Below are positions 16,667 through 25,125 of a stretch of DNA of 64,000 nt, in pieces (the stretch's first letter is position 1; every line of letters begins with the position of its first letter). The DNA comes from Bacillota bacterium (lineage in GTDB: Bacteria > Bacillota > SHA-98 > UBA4971). Where the stretch lies: the NCBI GenBank assembly GCA_024653485.1, contig JANLFY010000005.1, forward strand, positions 62,001 to 126,000. Reading direction: 5' to 3'. The translations under genes were made by a program, and so were the position numbers. The notes beneath the pieces are model-generated. The model saw only the letters and a list, made by a program, of their open reading frames with translations. It was not told the origin of the DNA and did not search any database.

Positions 16667-17371
16667 TCAATTGAAGCCCTCGGCGATCATCTGCCTTTGG
16701 AGCTTGAGGAGCGCCCTCTTCTCGATGCGAGACACGTAGGAACGTGAGATACCCAAGTGCCTTGAGATCTCCCTCTGCGTCCTCCGCAACCCGTCCCCGA
16801 GCCCGTAGCGCATCTCTATGACCTTCTTCTCGCGTCTGCTGAGTTCACGCACTTTCTCTGCCAGCTTCCCTTCCTCCACCGCGCCTTCGATGACGAGGGT
16901 CACCTCGTCAGGCTCGCTCCCTAGAACGTCGATGAGGGTGATCTCGTTGCCCTCCTTGTCTGCGCCAATGGGGTCGTACAGCAGGATCTCGCCCTTGCTC
17001 TTGCGAGTCGCGCGTAGATGCATCAGAATCTCGTTCTCGATGCACCGCGCGGCGTACGTGGCAAGCCTCGTCTTCTTCCTCTGGTTGAATGTATCTATCG
17101 CCTTTATGAGGCCGATCGTCCCTATGGATATGAGGTCCTCCTGGTCTTCCCCGGTTCCTTCGAATTTCTTCACTATGTGCGCGACGAGCCTGAGGTTGCG
17201 TTCTATGAGGATGTTCCTCGCCTCCTCGTCGCCCTTCTCCTTTCGAGCCAGGACCTCGGCTTCCTCCTTCTCGGAAAGGGGCGGCGGGAACACATTGCCG
17301 CTCGATATGTAGGACGCGAGGAACCATAATCCTCGCAGAAGCAATGCCGAACCTATCAGGAGATCTAGCAC
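16667..17371 (-). CDS. sigK: RNA polymerase sporulation sigma factor SigK
   Basis: Late mother-cell sigma factor. The 234-residue protein starts with a hydrophobic pro-sequence (LLIGSALLLRGLWFLASYISSGNVFP). Region 2 (RNLRLVAHIVKKFEGTGEDQEDLISIGTIGL, then TFNQRKKTRLATYAARCIENEI) and a region 4 helix-turn-helix (TQREISRHLGISRSYVSRIEKRAL) follow. The pro-sequence marks it as the SpoIVFB-processed sigma-K rather than sigma-E. The gene is continuous, with no skin-like element interrupting it as in Bacillus subtilis. The GTG start has GGTGGC 7 nt upstream. Processing should depend on SpoIVB, also encoded in this window. It lies downstream of an ABC export operon and a membrane microprotein. Confidence 0.95.
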   Translation of the reverse strand: MLDLLIGSALLLRGLWFLASYISSGNVFPPPLSEKEEAEVLARKEKGDEEARNILIERNLRLVAHIVKKFEGTGEDQEDLISIGTIGLIKAIDTFNQRKKTRLATYAARCIENEILMHLRATRKSKGEILLYDPIGADKEGNEITLIDVLGSEPDEVTLVIEGAVEEGKLAEKVRELSRREKKVIEMRYGLGDGLRRTQREISRHLGISRSYVSRIEKRALLKLQRQMIAEGFN

Positions 17372-17570
17372 GTGCCTGCCACCCCCTGCGAAAGACTCAC
17401 TAGTATAGATATGAACAGACCATCCGAAAGTGCGTGTCCATACCAGTGGCGTCGCCAGGAATAGCAGGCACCATCGTCACGCCGCGGCCGTGGCGTTTGG
17501 AGAGGCGTTTGGGCATCGCAAATCCGTTTCCGTCACGAGTTGGGCCCGCCGGATTCGCACCGACCCACGC

Positions 17571-17690
17571 TCACACGTCCTCATCAGCTCCCTTCTTGCT
17601 GCGGCGGATCATCGCGGTGAGGACCCTCACTTTGACGTACCCTCCTACGACCAGTACCGCTCCGATGACAACCCACCAATACCATGCCAT
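17571..17690 (-). CDS. 39-residue Trp-rich single-pass membrane microprotein
   Basis: Short gene with a perfect AAGGAGG Shine-Dalgarno (17701-17707) ten nt before ATG 17690. The product starts MAWYWWVVIGAVLVVGGYVK: an aromatic N-terminus running into a single hydrophobic helix (residues about 3-18), then a basic stretch (TAMIRRSKKG) and an acidic end (ADEDV). It lies 154 nt past the ABC permease stop and 200 nt before sigK, in the same direction as both. I do not recognise the family. Size, topology and position beside sigK invite comparison with small sporulation membrane proteins, but no similarity to SpoVM or CmpA is visible. The Shine-Dalgarno and the clean hydrophobic profile make it a likely gene. 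Confidence 0.6.
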   Translation of the reverse strand: MAWYWWVVIGAVLVVGGYVKVRVLTAMIRRSKKGADEDV

Positions 17691-17843
17691 TCAGGGAATC
17701 CCTCCTTCCGTTCATACTGCCGGCCGGCGCCTCGAGGCTCCTCTCCACGGTCCATCGGCGCAGCGCGGGCCATTGGGTGCGGGCCGCGCACAGCCGGTTG
17801 CGCGACGTTGAGCGCTCGCCGGCGCTCGGCCGAGACCCATCGG

Positions 17844-18866
17844 TCACCGGCATAGACCCACATGCTTCCCGAACTTGCCCGCCGCAAGCGCCAGGAAAGG
17901 CAGGGCGCACAACGCCGTCAACAGCATCGAAGGCATGAAATCACGCGTCACCAAGGATGGAGCATACATAGCTTTCAGGGCCTCCAACTGCCAGTAGTTC
18001 GGCAGGGCGTAGAAAAGGAACCGGAGTCCTCCGGGCACGAAGGTGGATCCCAAAGGAACGGCCAGGTACAACGGCATGGCTATCTTCAGCAACGCTATCG
18101 CGGTGATCTGGTTGTGCGCGAACATGCCTGTGAGCAACCCAACCAGAGTGGTCAGAGGGGCCGAGAAAGCCACGAGCGCGAGGAGGCGGAAAACGTCCGC
18201 AGAGCGTCCTACCATGACGCAGCCAGTCATGACGACTACGGCCGCGGCAAGCATGGTTGCGAGAAGGCCGCGTGCCGCCGCGTATTCGCTGACCCCCGTC
18301 GGGGACACCGCGAGTGCTCGGATAACCTTGGTATCCCTTTCGGCCACTATCGTGAATCCAGAGACCGTTCCGCAGAAGAACAAGGCCGCCATGATGAGTC
18401 CGACTGTGACCAGGTCGAGCACGAACCACCCCTCCGAGCTGAGTCTCTCTTCTCTGAATTCGGCTACTGGCGTGACATGGTTGATGTCTTCCAAGATGAT
18501 CTCGTACGTTTCGACGAGCTCCCGCGGCTCGTTGCCCTCGAGCACCAGGCACAGCCTGCCCTCGTCGTCAAGCACGCCTGCGGCAGCGTCCGGGCGCTCC
18601 ACCCGAGAGATCACGCCTCCACGCTCGAAGAGCTCCACGTCTCCGTATTCCCGAAGCCTACCTACCACTTCGGGACTCACAGCACGATCGACCGCAAACA
18701 ATAGGTGGGATCTCTCGGCCGCAGGGACAAGCAGCTTGAGCATAAGCGCCATGAGAACCGGAGCAACGATGATGTACACCACGATGTTGTCGCGCAGAGC
18801 CACGATGAGATGCTGTCGCATTAGTGCGAGAACCCGTTTCGCGGAGAAACCTCGAGGCGTGCTCAC
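17844..18866 (-). CDS. ABC-2 type transporter permease (second)
   Basis: Membrane subunit of an ABC exporter (340 residues): an N-terminal membrane helix (DNIVVYIIVAPVLMALMLKLL), a soluble extracytoplasmic loop of about 120 residues, then five C-terminal helices of the ABC2 type starting WFVLDLVTVGLIMAALFFCGTV. The loop-proximal ERDTKVIRALAVSP segment is the typical cytosolic coupling region. The GTG start (18866) overlaps the stop of the first permease in a GTGA junction; the open frame continues far upstream, but that part merely shadows the first permease. Paired with 18863-19918 and the ATPase at 19915, it forms a heterodimeric exporter of unknown substrate. Confidence 0.85.
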   Translation of the reverse strand: MSTPRGFSAKRVLALMRQHLIVALRDNIVVYIIVAPVLMALMLKLLVPAAERSHLLFAVDRAVSPEVVGRLREYGDVELFERGGVISRVERPDAAAGVLDDEGRLCLVLEGNEPRELVETYEIILEDINHVTPVAEFREERLSSEGWFVLDLVTVGLIMAALFFCGTVSGFTIVAERDTKVIRALAVSPTGVSEYAAARGLLATMLAAAVVVMTGCVMVGRSADVFRLLALVAFSAPLTTLVGLLTGMFAHNQITAIALLKIAMPLYLAVPLGSTFVPGGLRFLFYALPNYWQLEALKAMYAPSLVTRDFMPSMLLTALCALPFLALAAGKFGKHVGLCR

Positions 18867-19918
18867 GACCCGCCCTCCCTCATCAGGTTTCGTTCGGTCA
18901 AGACCGCACAAGCCGCATATGCAGCCACGCCTTCTGCCAGGAGCGTTCCCATCATCGGGAGAACCGGCCTTCCTGACGGAAAGAGAACCTCGACGATCGC
19001 AGCGGTCACCGGATACGATGGGATGAATTGCAGCCACCCGGGCGAGAACACCGGAAACACCATCGAGATCGCGGGAATCATGTTCAGCACGAGCAGGAGG
19101 ACCGCAGGCAAGAACCATTCCGAAAGGTCCTCGAAGAAGGAAGCGACTGAGATCCCGACCAACGTGTAAACGCCCGCTCCCAGGGCTAGCAGGGGGACGA
19201 TCACGCCGTAGTTCACCGCAGTGCCCATTGTCGCAAGGAGCAGCCCGCAGCCGTACAGGGTACCCACCAATGAGAAAACGAGGGTCTTTGAGATGACGTA
19301 GGCACTCGCTCCCCCTGGGCTTACCCGGTACGCCCTGATCGTGCCCTCGCGCTTCTCCTGGAAGATGAATACCGCGACGAACACGAAGCCGAGCACGACG
19401 ACCTCGAACGAGAGCAGTCCAGGAACGGCCGTCAAATTGGGAGGCACGGGCCGAGCTTCCGGCCGCAGGAATCTGACCCGAGCGGCCCCTTCGATGGCTC
19501 CCTCGCCGGATCCCCCGGTTACGCTGCGCATCATCGCGTTCAGCGCGGCTTTGAGGACGTTGATGCCCTGTGCGCTCACCCGACCGGAATGAACGATGGT
19601 CACCTTCGGGCAAGCGGCGGGTCCTGTGAAGAGGACCCCGACACTGTTCGCGTTCTTGCGCACCGCGCTTCGGAGCGCCTCTTCATCTGACAGGAAGCGT
19701 CCTGAGTCAGTGCCCGCTTCCCGCAGGACGCTCTCATACGATGCGCCTTCGGTCTGGTCCACGAAGTAGTAGGACTCGGCGGGTCGCCATTCCCTCGCGA
19801 GAACGAATCGCACTGTCACCGCCATGAGCACGATCAGGAACCCGAGGACCGGCATCAACGCGTTACGAAGCGCCAGAGTGAGGTCTTGCCTGAAGAGCAC
19901 GGTGACGCGCCTTGTCAC
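18863..19918 (-). CDS. ABC-2 type transporter permease (first)
   Basis: Membrane subunit (351 residues) with the same plan as its downstream partner: helix 1 (ALMPVLGFLIVLMAVTVRFVLA), a large extracytoplasmic domain, then about five helices from LLSFEVVVLGFVFVAVFIF. The coupling segment EKREGTIRAYRVSPG follows the second helix, equivalent to the R-A-L/Y-x-V-S-P element in the partner. ATG 19918 overlaps the ATPase stop (ATGA), giving tight stoichiometric coupling. Such exporters move antibiotics, lipids or peptides; nothing here fixes the substrate. It may be involved in self-protection or sporulation-stage export, which is speculation from its position beside sigK. Confidence 0.85.
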   Translation of the reverse strand: MTRRVTVLFRQDLTLALRNALMPVLGFLIVLMAVTVRFVLAREWRPAESYYFVDQTEGASYESVLREAGTDSGRFLSDEEALRSAVRKNANSVGVLFTGPAACPKVTIVHSGRVSAQGINVLKAALNAMMRSVTGGSGEGAIEGAARVRFLRPEARPVPPNLTAVPGLLSFEVVVLGFVFVAVFIFQEKREGTIRAYRVSPGGASAYVISKTLVFSLVGTLYGCGLLLATMGTAVNYGVIVPLLALGAGVYTLVGISVASFFEDLSEWFLPAVLLLVLNMIPAISMVFPVFSPGWLQFIPSYPVTAAIVEVLFPSGRPVLPMMGTLLAEGVAAYAACAVLTERNLMREGGS

Positions 19919-20769
19919 GCCAGCTCCCTCCCAGTGAGGCTGATGAAGATTTGCTCCAAGGTAGCTTCGCGGGAGTGGATGGTCAGAATGCGGCCCCGCT
20001 CGAGGAGCTCGTGAAGCAACGCACGGTCCTCCGCCCTCTCTGTGAACAACACCTGGGTCTTCATATCGGCACCATCTCTGTATTCTACTTTGATGGATCT
20101 CTCGCCGTATCTTAGCTTGAGGGCTCGCGGCGAGTCCATGGCCACGATCCGTCCTTCGTTCAAGAAGGCCACCCGGTCACAGAGCTCGTCTGCTACGAAC
20201 ATGTTGTGGGTGGTCAGAAAGACCGTGCACCCTTCACGCTGCTTCTGCCGGATGATGTCCTTGATTCGGCCAGCAAGGGAGGGGTCGAGTCCGGCCGTGG
20301 GCTCATCGAGGAAGAGAATGCTTGGGTTGTTGACGAGGGCGCGCACGAACACCAGGCGCTGCTTCATTCCTTTCGAATACGAACCGGCGCTCCTATGCGC
20401 GGCCTCGCGAAGGCCCACCATGTCCAGAAGCTTCATGGGGTCTTGGGTCGGGACGTCGAAGAGCCCTGCGAAATACGATAGGTTCTCGTAGCCTGACAAC
20501 TTCTCGTAGACATTTGGATGCTCGAAAGACACGCCTATGCTGTTGAAGAACCTGCGCCCGAGCCTTCTCACGGACACACCGTCGTACAAGACCTCTCCCC
20601 TTTGCAGCCTGAGCAGGCCGGTCATGATGTTCTGCACCGTGCTCTTGCCGGCCCCGCTCGGCCCCAAGAAGCCGAAGATCTCTCCCTTGGAAATCGTGAA
20701 GGACACATCGCTCACGGCGTACCGGCCTTCGCCCGTGTAGTCGTGGAACACGTGCGCAACTTCGATCAC
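19915..20769 (-). CDS. ABC transporter ATP-binding protein (exporter type)
   Basis: Nucleotide-binding subunit (284 residues) of the DrrA/CcmA-like class. Walker A is GPSGAGKST near residue 38, the Q-loop region is SFEHPNVYEKLSGYENL, the signature is the variant SYSKGMKQR, and Walker B is ILFLDEPTAGLD with the H-loop in TTHNM. The C-terminal 70 residues (VEYRDGADMKTQVLFTERAED...) form the accessory domain common in exporters. The start ATG 20769 overlaps the stop of the upstream regulator gene, and its stop overlaps the first permease, so regulator, ATPase and two permeases form one coupled block. Q replaces the usual first G of LSGGQ as K-G-M, which is common in this subgroup and not a defect. 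Confidence 0.92.
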   Translation of the reverse strand: MIEVAHVFHDYTGEGRYAVSDVSFTISKGEIFGFLGPSGAGKSTVQNIMTGLLRLQRGEVLYDGVSVRRLGRRFFNSIGVSFEHPNVYEKLSGYENLSYFAGLFDVPTQDPMKLLDMVGLREAAHRSAGSYSKGMKQRLVFVRALVNNPSILFLDEPTAGLDPSLAGRIKDIIRQKQREGCTVFLTTHNMFVADELCDRVAFLNEGRIVAMDSPRALKLRYGERSIKVEYRDGADMKTQVLFTERAEDRALLHELLERGRILTIHSREATLEQIFISLTGRELA

Positions 20770-21116
20770 GATGACCCCTCCTCTGGGTGGAGGTCCGCGC
20801 GAGACTCCCTCACAGAACGGATGATTCTCTCCATTTGGTCGACATAGGAGCGCAGAGCCTCGTAGCCCGCCAACGTCAGTGCAACGCTGGTCTCGGGCTT
20901 GTTTCCCTTGATACGTTTGTGGATCCGGACGTACCCGGCTGCCTCAAGGTTCCTCAGTTGGACGGAGAGATTGCCCCCCGTGAGCCCGAGGCCCTCCTTG
21001 AGCTCGTTGAAGAGAACCCGGTCTTTCGTCTGGCTTGCCAGATACGTAAGGATGAGAAGCCTCGCCCGTTCGTGGATCACCTTGTCTATGACGAAACCGC
21101 CCCTGTCCTCACTCAC
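20766..21116 (-). CDS. winged-helix transcriptional regulator (HTH_34/MarR-like)
   Basis: Single-domain 116-residue winged-helix protein. Helix-turn-helix part: RARLLILTYLASQTKDRVLFNELKEGLGLTGGNLSVQLRNLEAAGYVRIHK, then a wing (GNKPETSVALTLAGYEAL) and a C-terminal dimerisation helix. This is the pattern of small regulators that repress an adjacent ABC exporter. I chose GTG 21116, which overlaps the stop of the upstream membrane gene by 8 nt and has GGAGAG before it; an alternative start lies 16 codons upstream. The gene sits between that membrane protein and the ATPase. The palindrome at the operon promoter (21841-21855) is the obvious candidate operator. No sensor domain is visible, so its signal is unknown. 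Confidence 0.85.
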   Translation of the reverse strand: MSEDRGGFVIDKVIHERARLLILTYLASQTKDRVLFNELKEGLGLTGGNLSVQLRNLEAAGYVRIHKRIKGNKPETSVALTLAGYEALRSYVDQMERIIRSVRESRADLHPEEGSS

Positions 21117-21798
21117 GGCCGGGCTCTCCTTCGCGAGCCTGGATCCTCGCAGCGACAGTGCCATACACGAAGGCGGCTACGAACCCGAGACCGAATGTCA
21201 ACACCAGCCCCAGCAGAGGATCCAACCTATTCCCCAGGAACAGGACGACCAAGCCTGTGGCAATGAGCCAGTCGCCGCTCACCACCAGCTCCCTGAAATC
21301 GAAGACGTTGATGAGAGCGTTCATCACGAGCCCGAATAGGATCGCGATCGTGGGGACGACGTACGACACAAGCCCGCGGATGGTGAGGAAAACGACCACG
21401 CCCGCGCCCGCTACGACATGTGGCACGAGGATGAGAACCATCCGCTCGCTGTACACCTCTTTCAAGAGACGCAGAAGCGTGTACTCAGATCGAATCCTCC
21501 TGGCTGCAGCCATCAGCCCCGAGATCTTGACGCCCCCACCCGCGGCGAAGGCCGCAGCGCTCAGGACGATCAGAGCGGCACGAGCCCAAGCCGGTGACTC
21601 CGCGTAACTCCCGTAGAATCTGTAGAGAAGGTACAACCCTCCGCAGAGAGCCGTCATGGCGAGGCCGGTTATCAGGTACACAACTCGCATGACCTGAGAA
21701 ATCGGGAGCCACCTCATGATCCCGCCGCTCTTGGCTATGGCCGTCTTGATGAACTTTAGGTCCTCGATAACTCGCTCCGCCTCTAGACCTTCTTGCAT
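21109..21798 (-). CDS. polytopic membrane protein heading the ABC-export operon
   Basis: Uncharacterised 229-residue membrane protein. A cytosolic N-terminal helix (EAERVIEDLKFIKTAIAKSG) precedes two membrane segments (VVYLITGLAMTALCGGLYLL; AALIVLSAAAFAAGG). A cytosolic loop rich in Arg and Glu follows, then four helices ending near residue 215. No catalytic motif is visible. Similar proteins are found beside small winged-helix regulators and ABC exporters in Firmicutes, where they may act as sensor or accessory subunits; that is inference. It is the first gene after the operon promoter, with AGGAGG 11 nt before ATG 21798, and its stop overlaps the regulator start. Confidence 0.75.
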   Translation of the reverse strand: MQEGLEAERVIEDLKFIKTAIAKSGGIMRWLPISQVMRVVYLITGLAMTALCGGLYLLYRFYGSYAESPAWARAALIVLSAAAFAAGGGVKISGLMAAARRIRSEYTLLRLLKEVYSERMVLILVPHVVAGAGVVVFLTIRGLVSYVVPTIAILFGLVMNALINVFDFRELVVSGDWLIATGLVVLFLGNRLDPLLGLVLTFGLGFVAAFVYGTVAARIQAREGEPGRE

Positions 21799-21840
21799 GA
21801 CCAGCCCGACCTCCTGTTCGCATCAACCCGATCTCCTATT

Positions 21841-21892
21841 GTTTATGTCATAAACCTATCTATAGGATAGTAGAGTTTATGTCGCATGTCAA
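21841..21892 (-). promoter_or_regulatory. strong promoter and palindromic operator of the ABC-export operon
   Basis: Minus strand TTGACA (21887-21892), 17-nt spacer, TATCCT (21864-21869). A perfect 7-1-7 palindrome GTTTATGTCATAAAC (21841-21855) lies at or just after the expected start site, and an extra GTTTATG half-site (21875-21881) sits in the spacer. An AT-rich inverted repeat CTATC-TATAG-GATAG overlaps the -10. This layout suits repression by the winged-helix protein encoded in the operon. Confidence 0.65.
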
Positions 21893-22321
21893 GAGCTGTG
21901 CCTTCGCTGTCCGGAACGACTTCGCGGGGCTGTTGCGCCGCACGATCCTGCCGAGCCGGTCACGCATCCCTACCCCGCAAGTAAGCGTGACTGACGTGCC
22001 TCGAGCAGTCGTGCGGAACCCAGCTTTCGCGAATGCATGGACGAGCGCCTGCCAGACAGCGCGAAGCCATATTGCGCAGGCGAGGCTTTCTGCGCAAACG
22101 AGGCTTTCATCCGACAAGTAGCGAGTGTCTAAAGAGATTGGGAAGCGGAAGACCCTGGTGGTACGATTGGAGCGGACCAAACCTGCTTGGGGCGTCCAGG
22201 TCCAGGGGTCGGATCCGGAGTCGACGGAGAGGGTTCAGCCTCGAGCCGGCCTGGTGATATCGCGAGCGTCACCGTCGCCTCGCGCGGGGGATGCAGAGTC
22301 GACGTGGGAGGCGCGAGCGGA
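21893..22321. other. 429-bp intergenic stretch with an 18-bp tandem repeat
   Basis: Between the PfkB kinase stop and the ABC-operon promoter I see no credible gene or terminator. It holds one direct repeat: 22073-22090 and 22091-22108 are adjacent 18-mers differing at two positions. Open frames here lack Shine-Dalgarno sequences and recognisable content. Confidence 0.5.
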
Positions 22322-23338
22322 TCACGGAACTTGCGCGTCACGAGAGACGCCTCTACTCATGATGACCTTCGCCGCTACCACGTTTCCCCAGACGCCCCAA
22401 GAGGACAGCGGCGACCCGTACAGCAAGGCAGCGAGAAACCCTGCATTGAATGCATCACCGACTCCCGTGGTGTCCGCGGCTCTCACCGGGCGCGTGGGGC
22501 ATCTCAGGATCTCAGGTTCGGACTCGGCGCTATCCGGGCTCCTATCACCAGGCGACCAGTGGGCGGCCGTCCCACGCCGCAGTGCCACGATCGAACCGCG
22601 CCGCCCCAGCTTGACGCCTATGCACGGCACGCGCTGCAGGATGGCGCGAATCCCCGATTCCACTGCTTCGCACCCTGTGAGAGTCTGCAGCTCGCGACTG
22701 TTGCAGAGCAGCACTTGGGTGGCTTCAAGCATTCGCTCAACGGCACCGATGGCGAGCCGGCCCACGACGGGAGTGGGGTCGAAAGCGACCATGCCCCCCG
22801 TCCTTCTGACTCTTTGAGCGGCATTCAAGCACTTCTTGGCTTGCTCATCGTCCTGCAGACAGTACCCCGATACCATGAGAAGCGGGGTGTGGTCGAGAGC
22901 CCGTTCGAGCGCCGGCGTCATCTCCATCGGAGTGGACGAAGCCCCGCGGTACGAGAACATGGTTCTCTCGCCACCCGAGTCGGCGAATGAGATCACGTAT
23001 CCGGTGGTTCCTGTCGAGCGGATGTGCGACGAGTCCACGCCGGCGGCCGCGAGGTGGCGCGTGAGGTAACGCCCGTTCTCGTCGTCGCCCACAGCCGTGA
23101 CAAGGCAGCATGAAACCTTGAGCGAGGCAAGGCACACGCTCGCGTTGAGCCCGGCACCCCCCGGGCGCCTTTCGCACGAGCGGATCTGCGCGTCCCCGCC
23201 CGCCATCGGCATCTCGTCTACCTTGCACACGTAGTCTACGAGCGCGTCGCCGAGCACTACCGCAGGCGGGCGCTCGTAACTGTCTGGGATATCCATTGCC
23301 CCGAAGTCCGTCCACACGTCGCAACGCGCCTCGCCCAA
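22322..23338 (-). CDS. PfkB family carbohydrate kinase
   Basis: Ribokinase-like sugar or nucleoside kinase, 338 residues. The N-terminal PfkB signature reads RRPGGAGLNASVCLASL near residue 57, and the C-terminal catalytic signature AADTTGVGDAFNAGFLAALLYG contains the Asp base near residue 295. The GTVA-type glycine motif appears as KLGRRGSIV. The substrate is not determined; given the sugar-acid cluster, 2-keto-3-deoxygluconate, fructose or a related sugar are candidates. TTG 23338 is preceded by GAAGGAGG at 9 nt, a convincing start. It lies after a terminator at 23535-23574 and may be partly uncoupled from the rest of the cluster. No dedicated promoter is obvious. Confidence 0.88.
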   Translation of the reverse strand: MGEARCDVWTDFGAMDIPDSYERPPAVVLGDALVDYVCKVDEMPMAGGDAQIRSCERRPGGAGLNASVCLASLKVSCCLVTAVGDDENGRYLTRHLAAAGVDSSHIRSTGTTGYVISFADSGGERTMFSYRGASSTPMEMTPALERALDHTPLLMVSGYCLQDDEQAKKCLNAAQRVRRTGGMVAFDPTPVVGRLAIGAVERMLEATQVLLCNSRELQTLTGCEAVESGIRAILQRVPCIGVKLGRRGSIVALRRGTAAHWSPGDRSPDSAESEPEILRCPTRPVRAADTTGVGDAFNAGFLAALLYGSPLSSWGVWGNVVAAKVIMSRGVSRDAQVP

Positions 23339-23534
23339 TCGCCAACGCCTCCTTCCAGTAGAACGCGACGTTCCTCAACTCCCTGATGGGGGGTGAGGCC
23401 CGCGAGGAGGAAGTCACACCCGGGCTCGGACGTTCTCCTACTTGATCTATTGGCCTTGAGGACACGCCGCCGGCTCGAACCCGGCCCTCCGATGGGCCCT
23501 CAAGGCCCTGCAATCCCATGCCTCTCAGGAAGAG

Positions 23535-23574
23535 GGAGGGGGCGGCCATTGGATCACCCGAGACCGCCCCCTCC
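23535..23574 (-). terminator. hairpin terminator after the GntP permease gene
   Basis: Arms 23535-23545 and 23564-23574 (GGAGGGGGCGG / CCGCCCCCTCC) pair perfectly over 11 bp and can extend by a further wobble and GC pair. On the minus strand it follows the gntP stop by about 45 nt and is followed by CTCTTCCT. A second 10-bp inverted repeat (23452-23461 / 23498-23507) lies further downstream. Confidence 0.6.
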
Positions 23575-23618
23575 ACGTGCTCACGCTCCGGTTGCGAGGG
23601 CACCACACCTTGACCGGT

Positions 23619-24968
23619 CTACATGAACACCCAGCTCATCACGACTATGGCAACGAGCGCCGTAACCCCCGTGATGAGGGATGAGACCGTCTGACACTTG
23701 TAGCCGGTGGGGACGTCCATACCCGACAGCTGAGTCACGACCCAGAAGTAGCTGTCGTTTGCATGCGACACCACCATGGAGCCCGCTCCGATAGCCAGCA
23801 CGACCAGTGCCTTCGCCGTCTCCCCGCCCAGCCCCATCGGCGTGAGAAGCGGAGCCATAAGCGCCGACGTGGTGATCAGAGCCACCGTCGACGAACCCTG
23901 GGCTGTCTTGAGGGCAGCGGATACGAGGAAGGGGAGGAGAATGCCCATGTGCCACTTGCCAAGGGTCGCGCCCAGATAGCTCGCGAGGGGAGTCGCTCGG
24001 ATGACGTTCCCGAGCGCGCCTCCCGCGGCGGTGATGAGGATTATCCATCCCGCCGTCGCGACGCCCGCCCCTATCCAGTCACTCCACACCTCGCGGCTCA
24101 GCCTGGGCACTGTCAGCAGGGCGAGAAACGTGCCGATGAGGAGGGCGGTCACCGGGTGCCCTATGAAGTCGAAGAGGGTCTTCCATCCCGCTCGTCCCAA
24201 CGGAGCGCTGGGAAGGTCCGCGACAGACTTAAGGAGTATGAGGATCACCGGAACGATGATCGGCGCGAACGACTTGGCGGGAGAAGGCAGGCCTTTCTCG
24301 TCTACGTAAGCGTCTTTCAATGTGACGCCCGGCTCGTCTGCGACGGCGACGGAGTACCTTGAGGCAACCTTCTCAGCGAACCACCAACCGGCCAGCATCG
24401 CGGGGAATGCAGCGAGGACCCCATAGACGATAACGCGCCCCAAGTCCGCTCCGATTGTGCCCGCAGCAGCGATTGGACCGGGGGTCGGAGGCACGAGGGT
24501 ATGCGTTGAGTAGAGACCCATCGAAAGCGCGATCGCCATCGTTGTCAAGCTGGTGCGGGTCGCTGCGGCGAGAGCCTTGTTCAGGGGTGAGAGGATCACG
24601 AACCCCGAGTCGCAGAAGACGGGGATGGACACCACGTACCCGGTTAGAGCCATCGCGAGGGCGGCGCGGGCGCGTCCCACCAGGCGCAGCATGGTCCGTG
24701 CCATCGTCTCCGCTGCGCCGCTCTTCTCGAGTATTGTACCCATGGCCGCGCCGAGCGCGATCACTATGCCGATGGAGGAGACCGTGCTTCCGAATCCTGC
24801 GGTGATGCTGTCCACTATCGTGAGCAACGGCATCTTCGCCAGCAAGCCCATTATGAAAGACGCGAGGATCAGCGCTAGAAAAGCATGCATTCGTACGCTT
24901 GCGGTAGTGTAGATGATGAACACCACCACAGCGGCGAGCGCAAACAGCAACCAGGCCCCACCTGCCAT
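23619..24968 (-). CDS. gntP: GntP family gluconate:H+ symporter
   Basis: Secondary transporter of the gluconate permease family (449 residues, 12-14 hydrophobic segments). Family landmarks are FGSTVSSIGIVIALGAAMGTILEKSGAAETMA, PVFCDSGFVILSPL, THTLVPPTPGPIAAAGTIGADLG and GSMVVSHANDSYFWVV. It imports D-gluconate or a related aldonate with a proton. Position in a cluster with gluconokinase and 6-phosphogluconate dehydrogenase supports gluconate as the substrate. GGAGG stands 10 nt before ATG 24968. A 157-nt gap separates it from the dehydrogenase upstream and a terminator follows. Paralogues transport glycerate, 2-keto-3-deoxygluconate or idonate, so specificity is probable rather than proven. 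Confidence 0.9.
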   Translation of the reverse strand: MAGGAWLLFALAAVVVFIIYTTASVRMHAFLALILASFIMGLLAKMPLLTIVDSITAGFGSTVSSIGIVIALGAAMGTILEKSGAAETMARTMLRLVGRARAALAMALTGYVVSIPVFCDSGFVILSPLNKALAAATRTSLTTMAIALSMGLYSTHTLVPPTPGPIAAAGTIGADLGRVIVYGVLAAFPAMLAGWWFAEKVASRYSVAVADEPGVTLKDAYVDEKGLPSPAKSFAPIIVPVILILLKSVADLPSAPLGRAGWKTLFDFIGHPVTALLIGTFLALLTVPRLSREVWSDWIGAGVATAGWIILITAAGGALGNVIRATPLASYLGATLGKWHMGILLPFLVSAALKTAQGSSTVALITTSALMAPLLTPMGLGGETAKALVVLAIGAGSMVVSHANDSYFWVVTQLSGMDVPTGYKCQTVSSLITGVTALVAIVVMSWVFM

Positions 24969-25125
24969 TTCGCCTCAGCCTCCCTTTCATCTTTGGTCAC
25001 CGGACACTCGGATGCGGGAAAACAATCGGAGATCTCGACTAGCATCACCTCCTACTCACGAAGATGGGTCGCTAATCAAGAATTCGCCGCGCGACCTAAC
25101 GATCCTCCACAGGGTGCAAAGCCGT

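Noticed and set aside
18867-19613. Upstream extension of the second ABC permease frame
   Set aside because: It overlaps the first permease in another frame and encodes Arg-rich nonsense; the GTGA overlap at 18866 marks the real start.
23452-23507. tRNA-like element with a GGTTCGA-type loop inside a 10-bp inverted repeat
   Set aside because: Only about 56 nt long, no anticodon or D arm, and the loop does not align properly with tRNA positions 53-61; treated as an ordinary inverted repeat.
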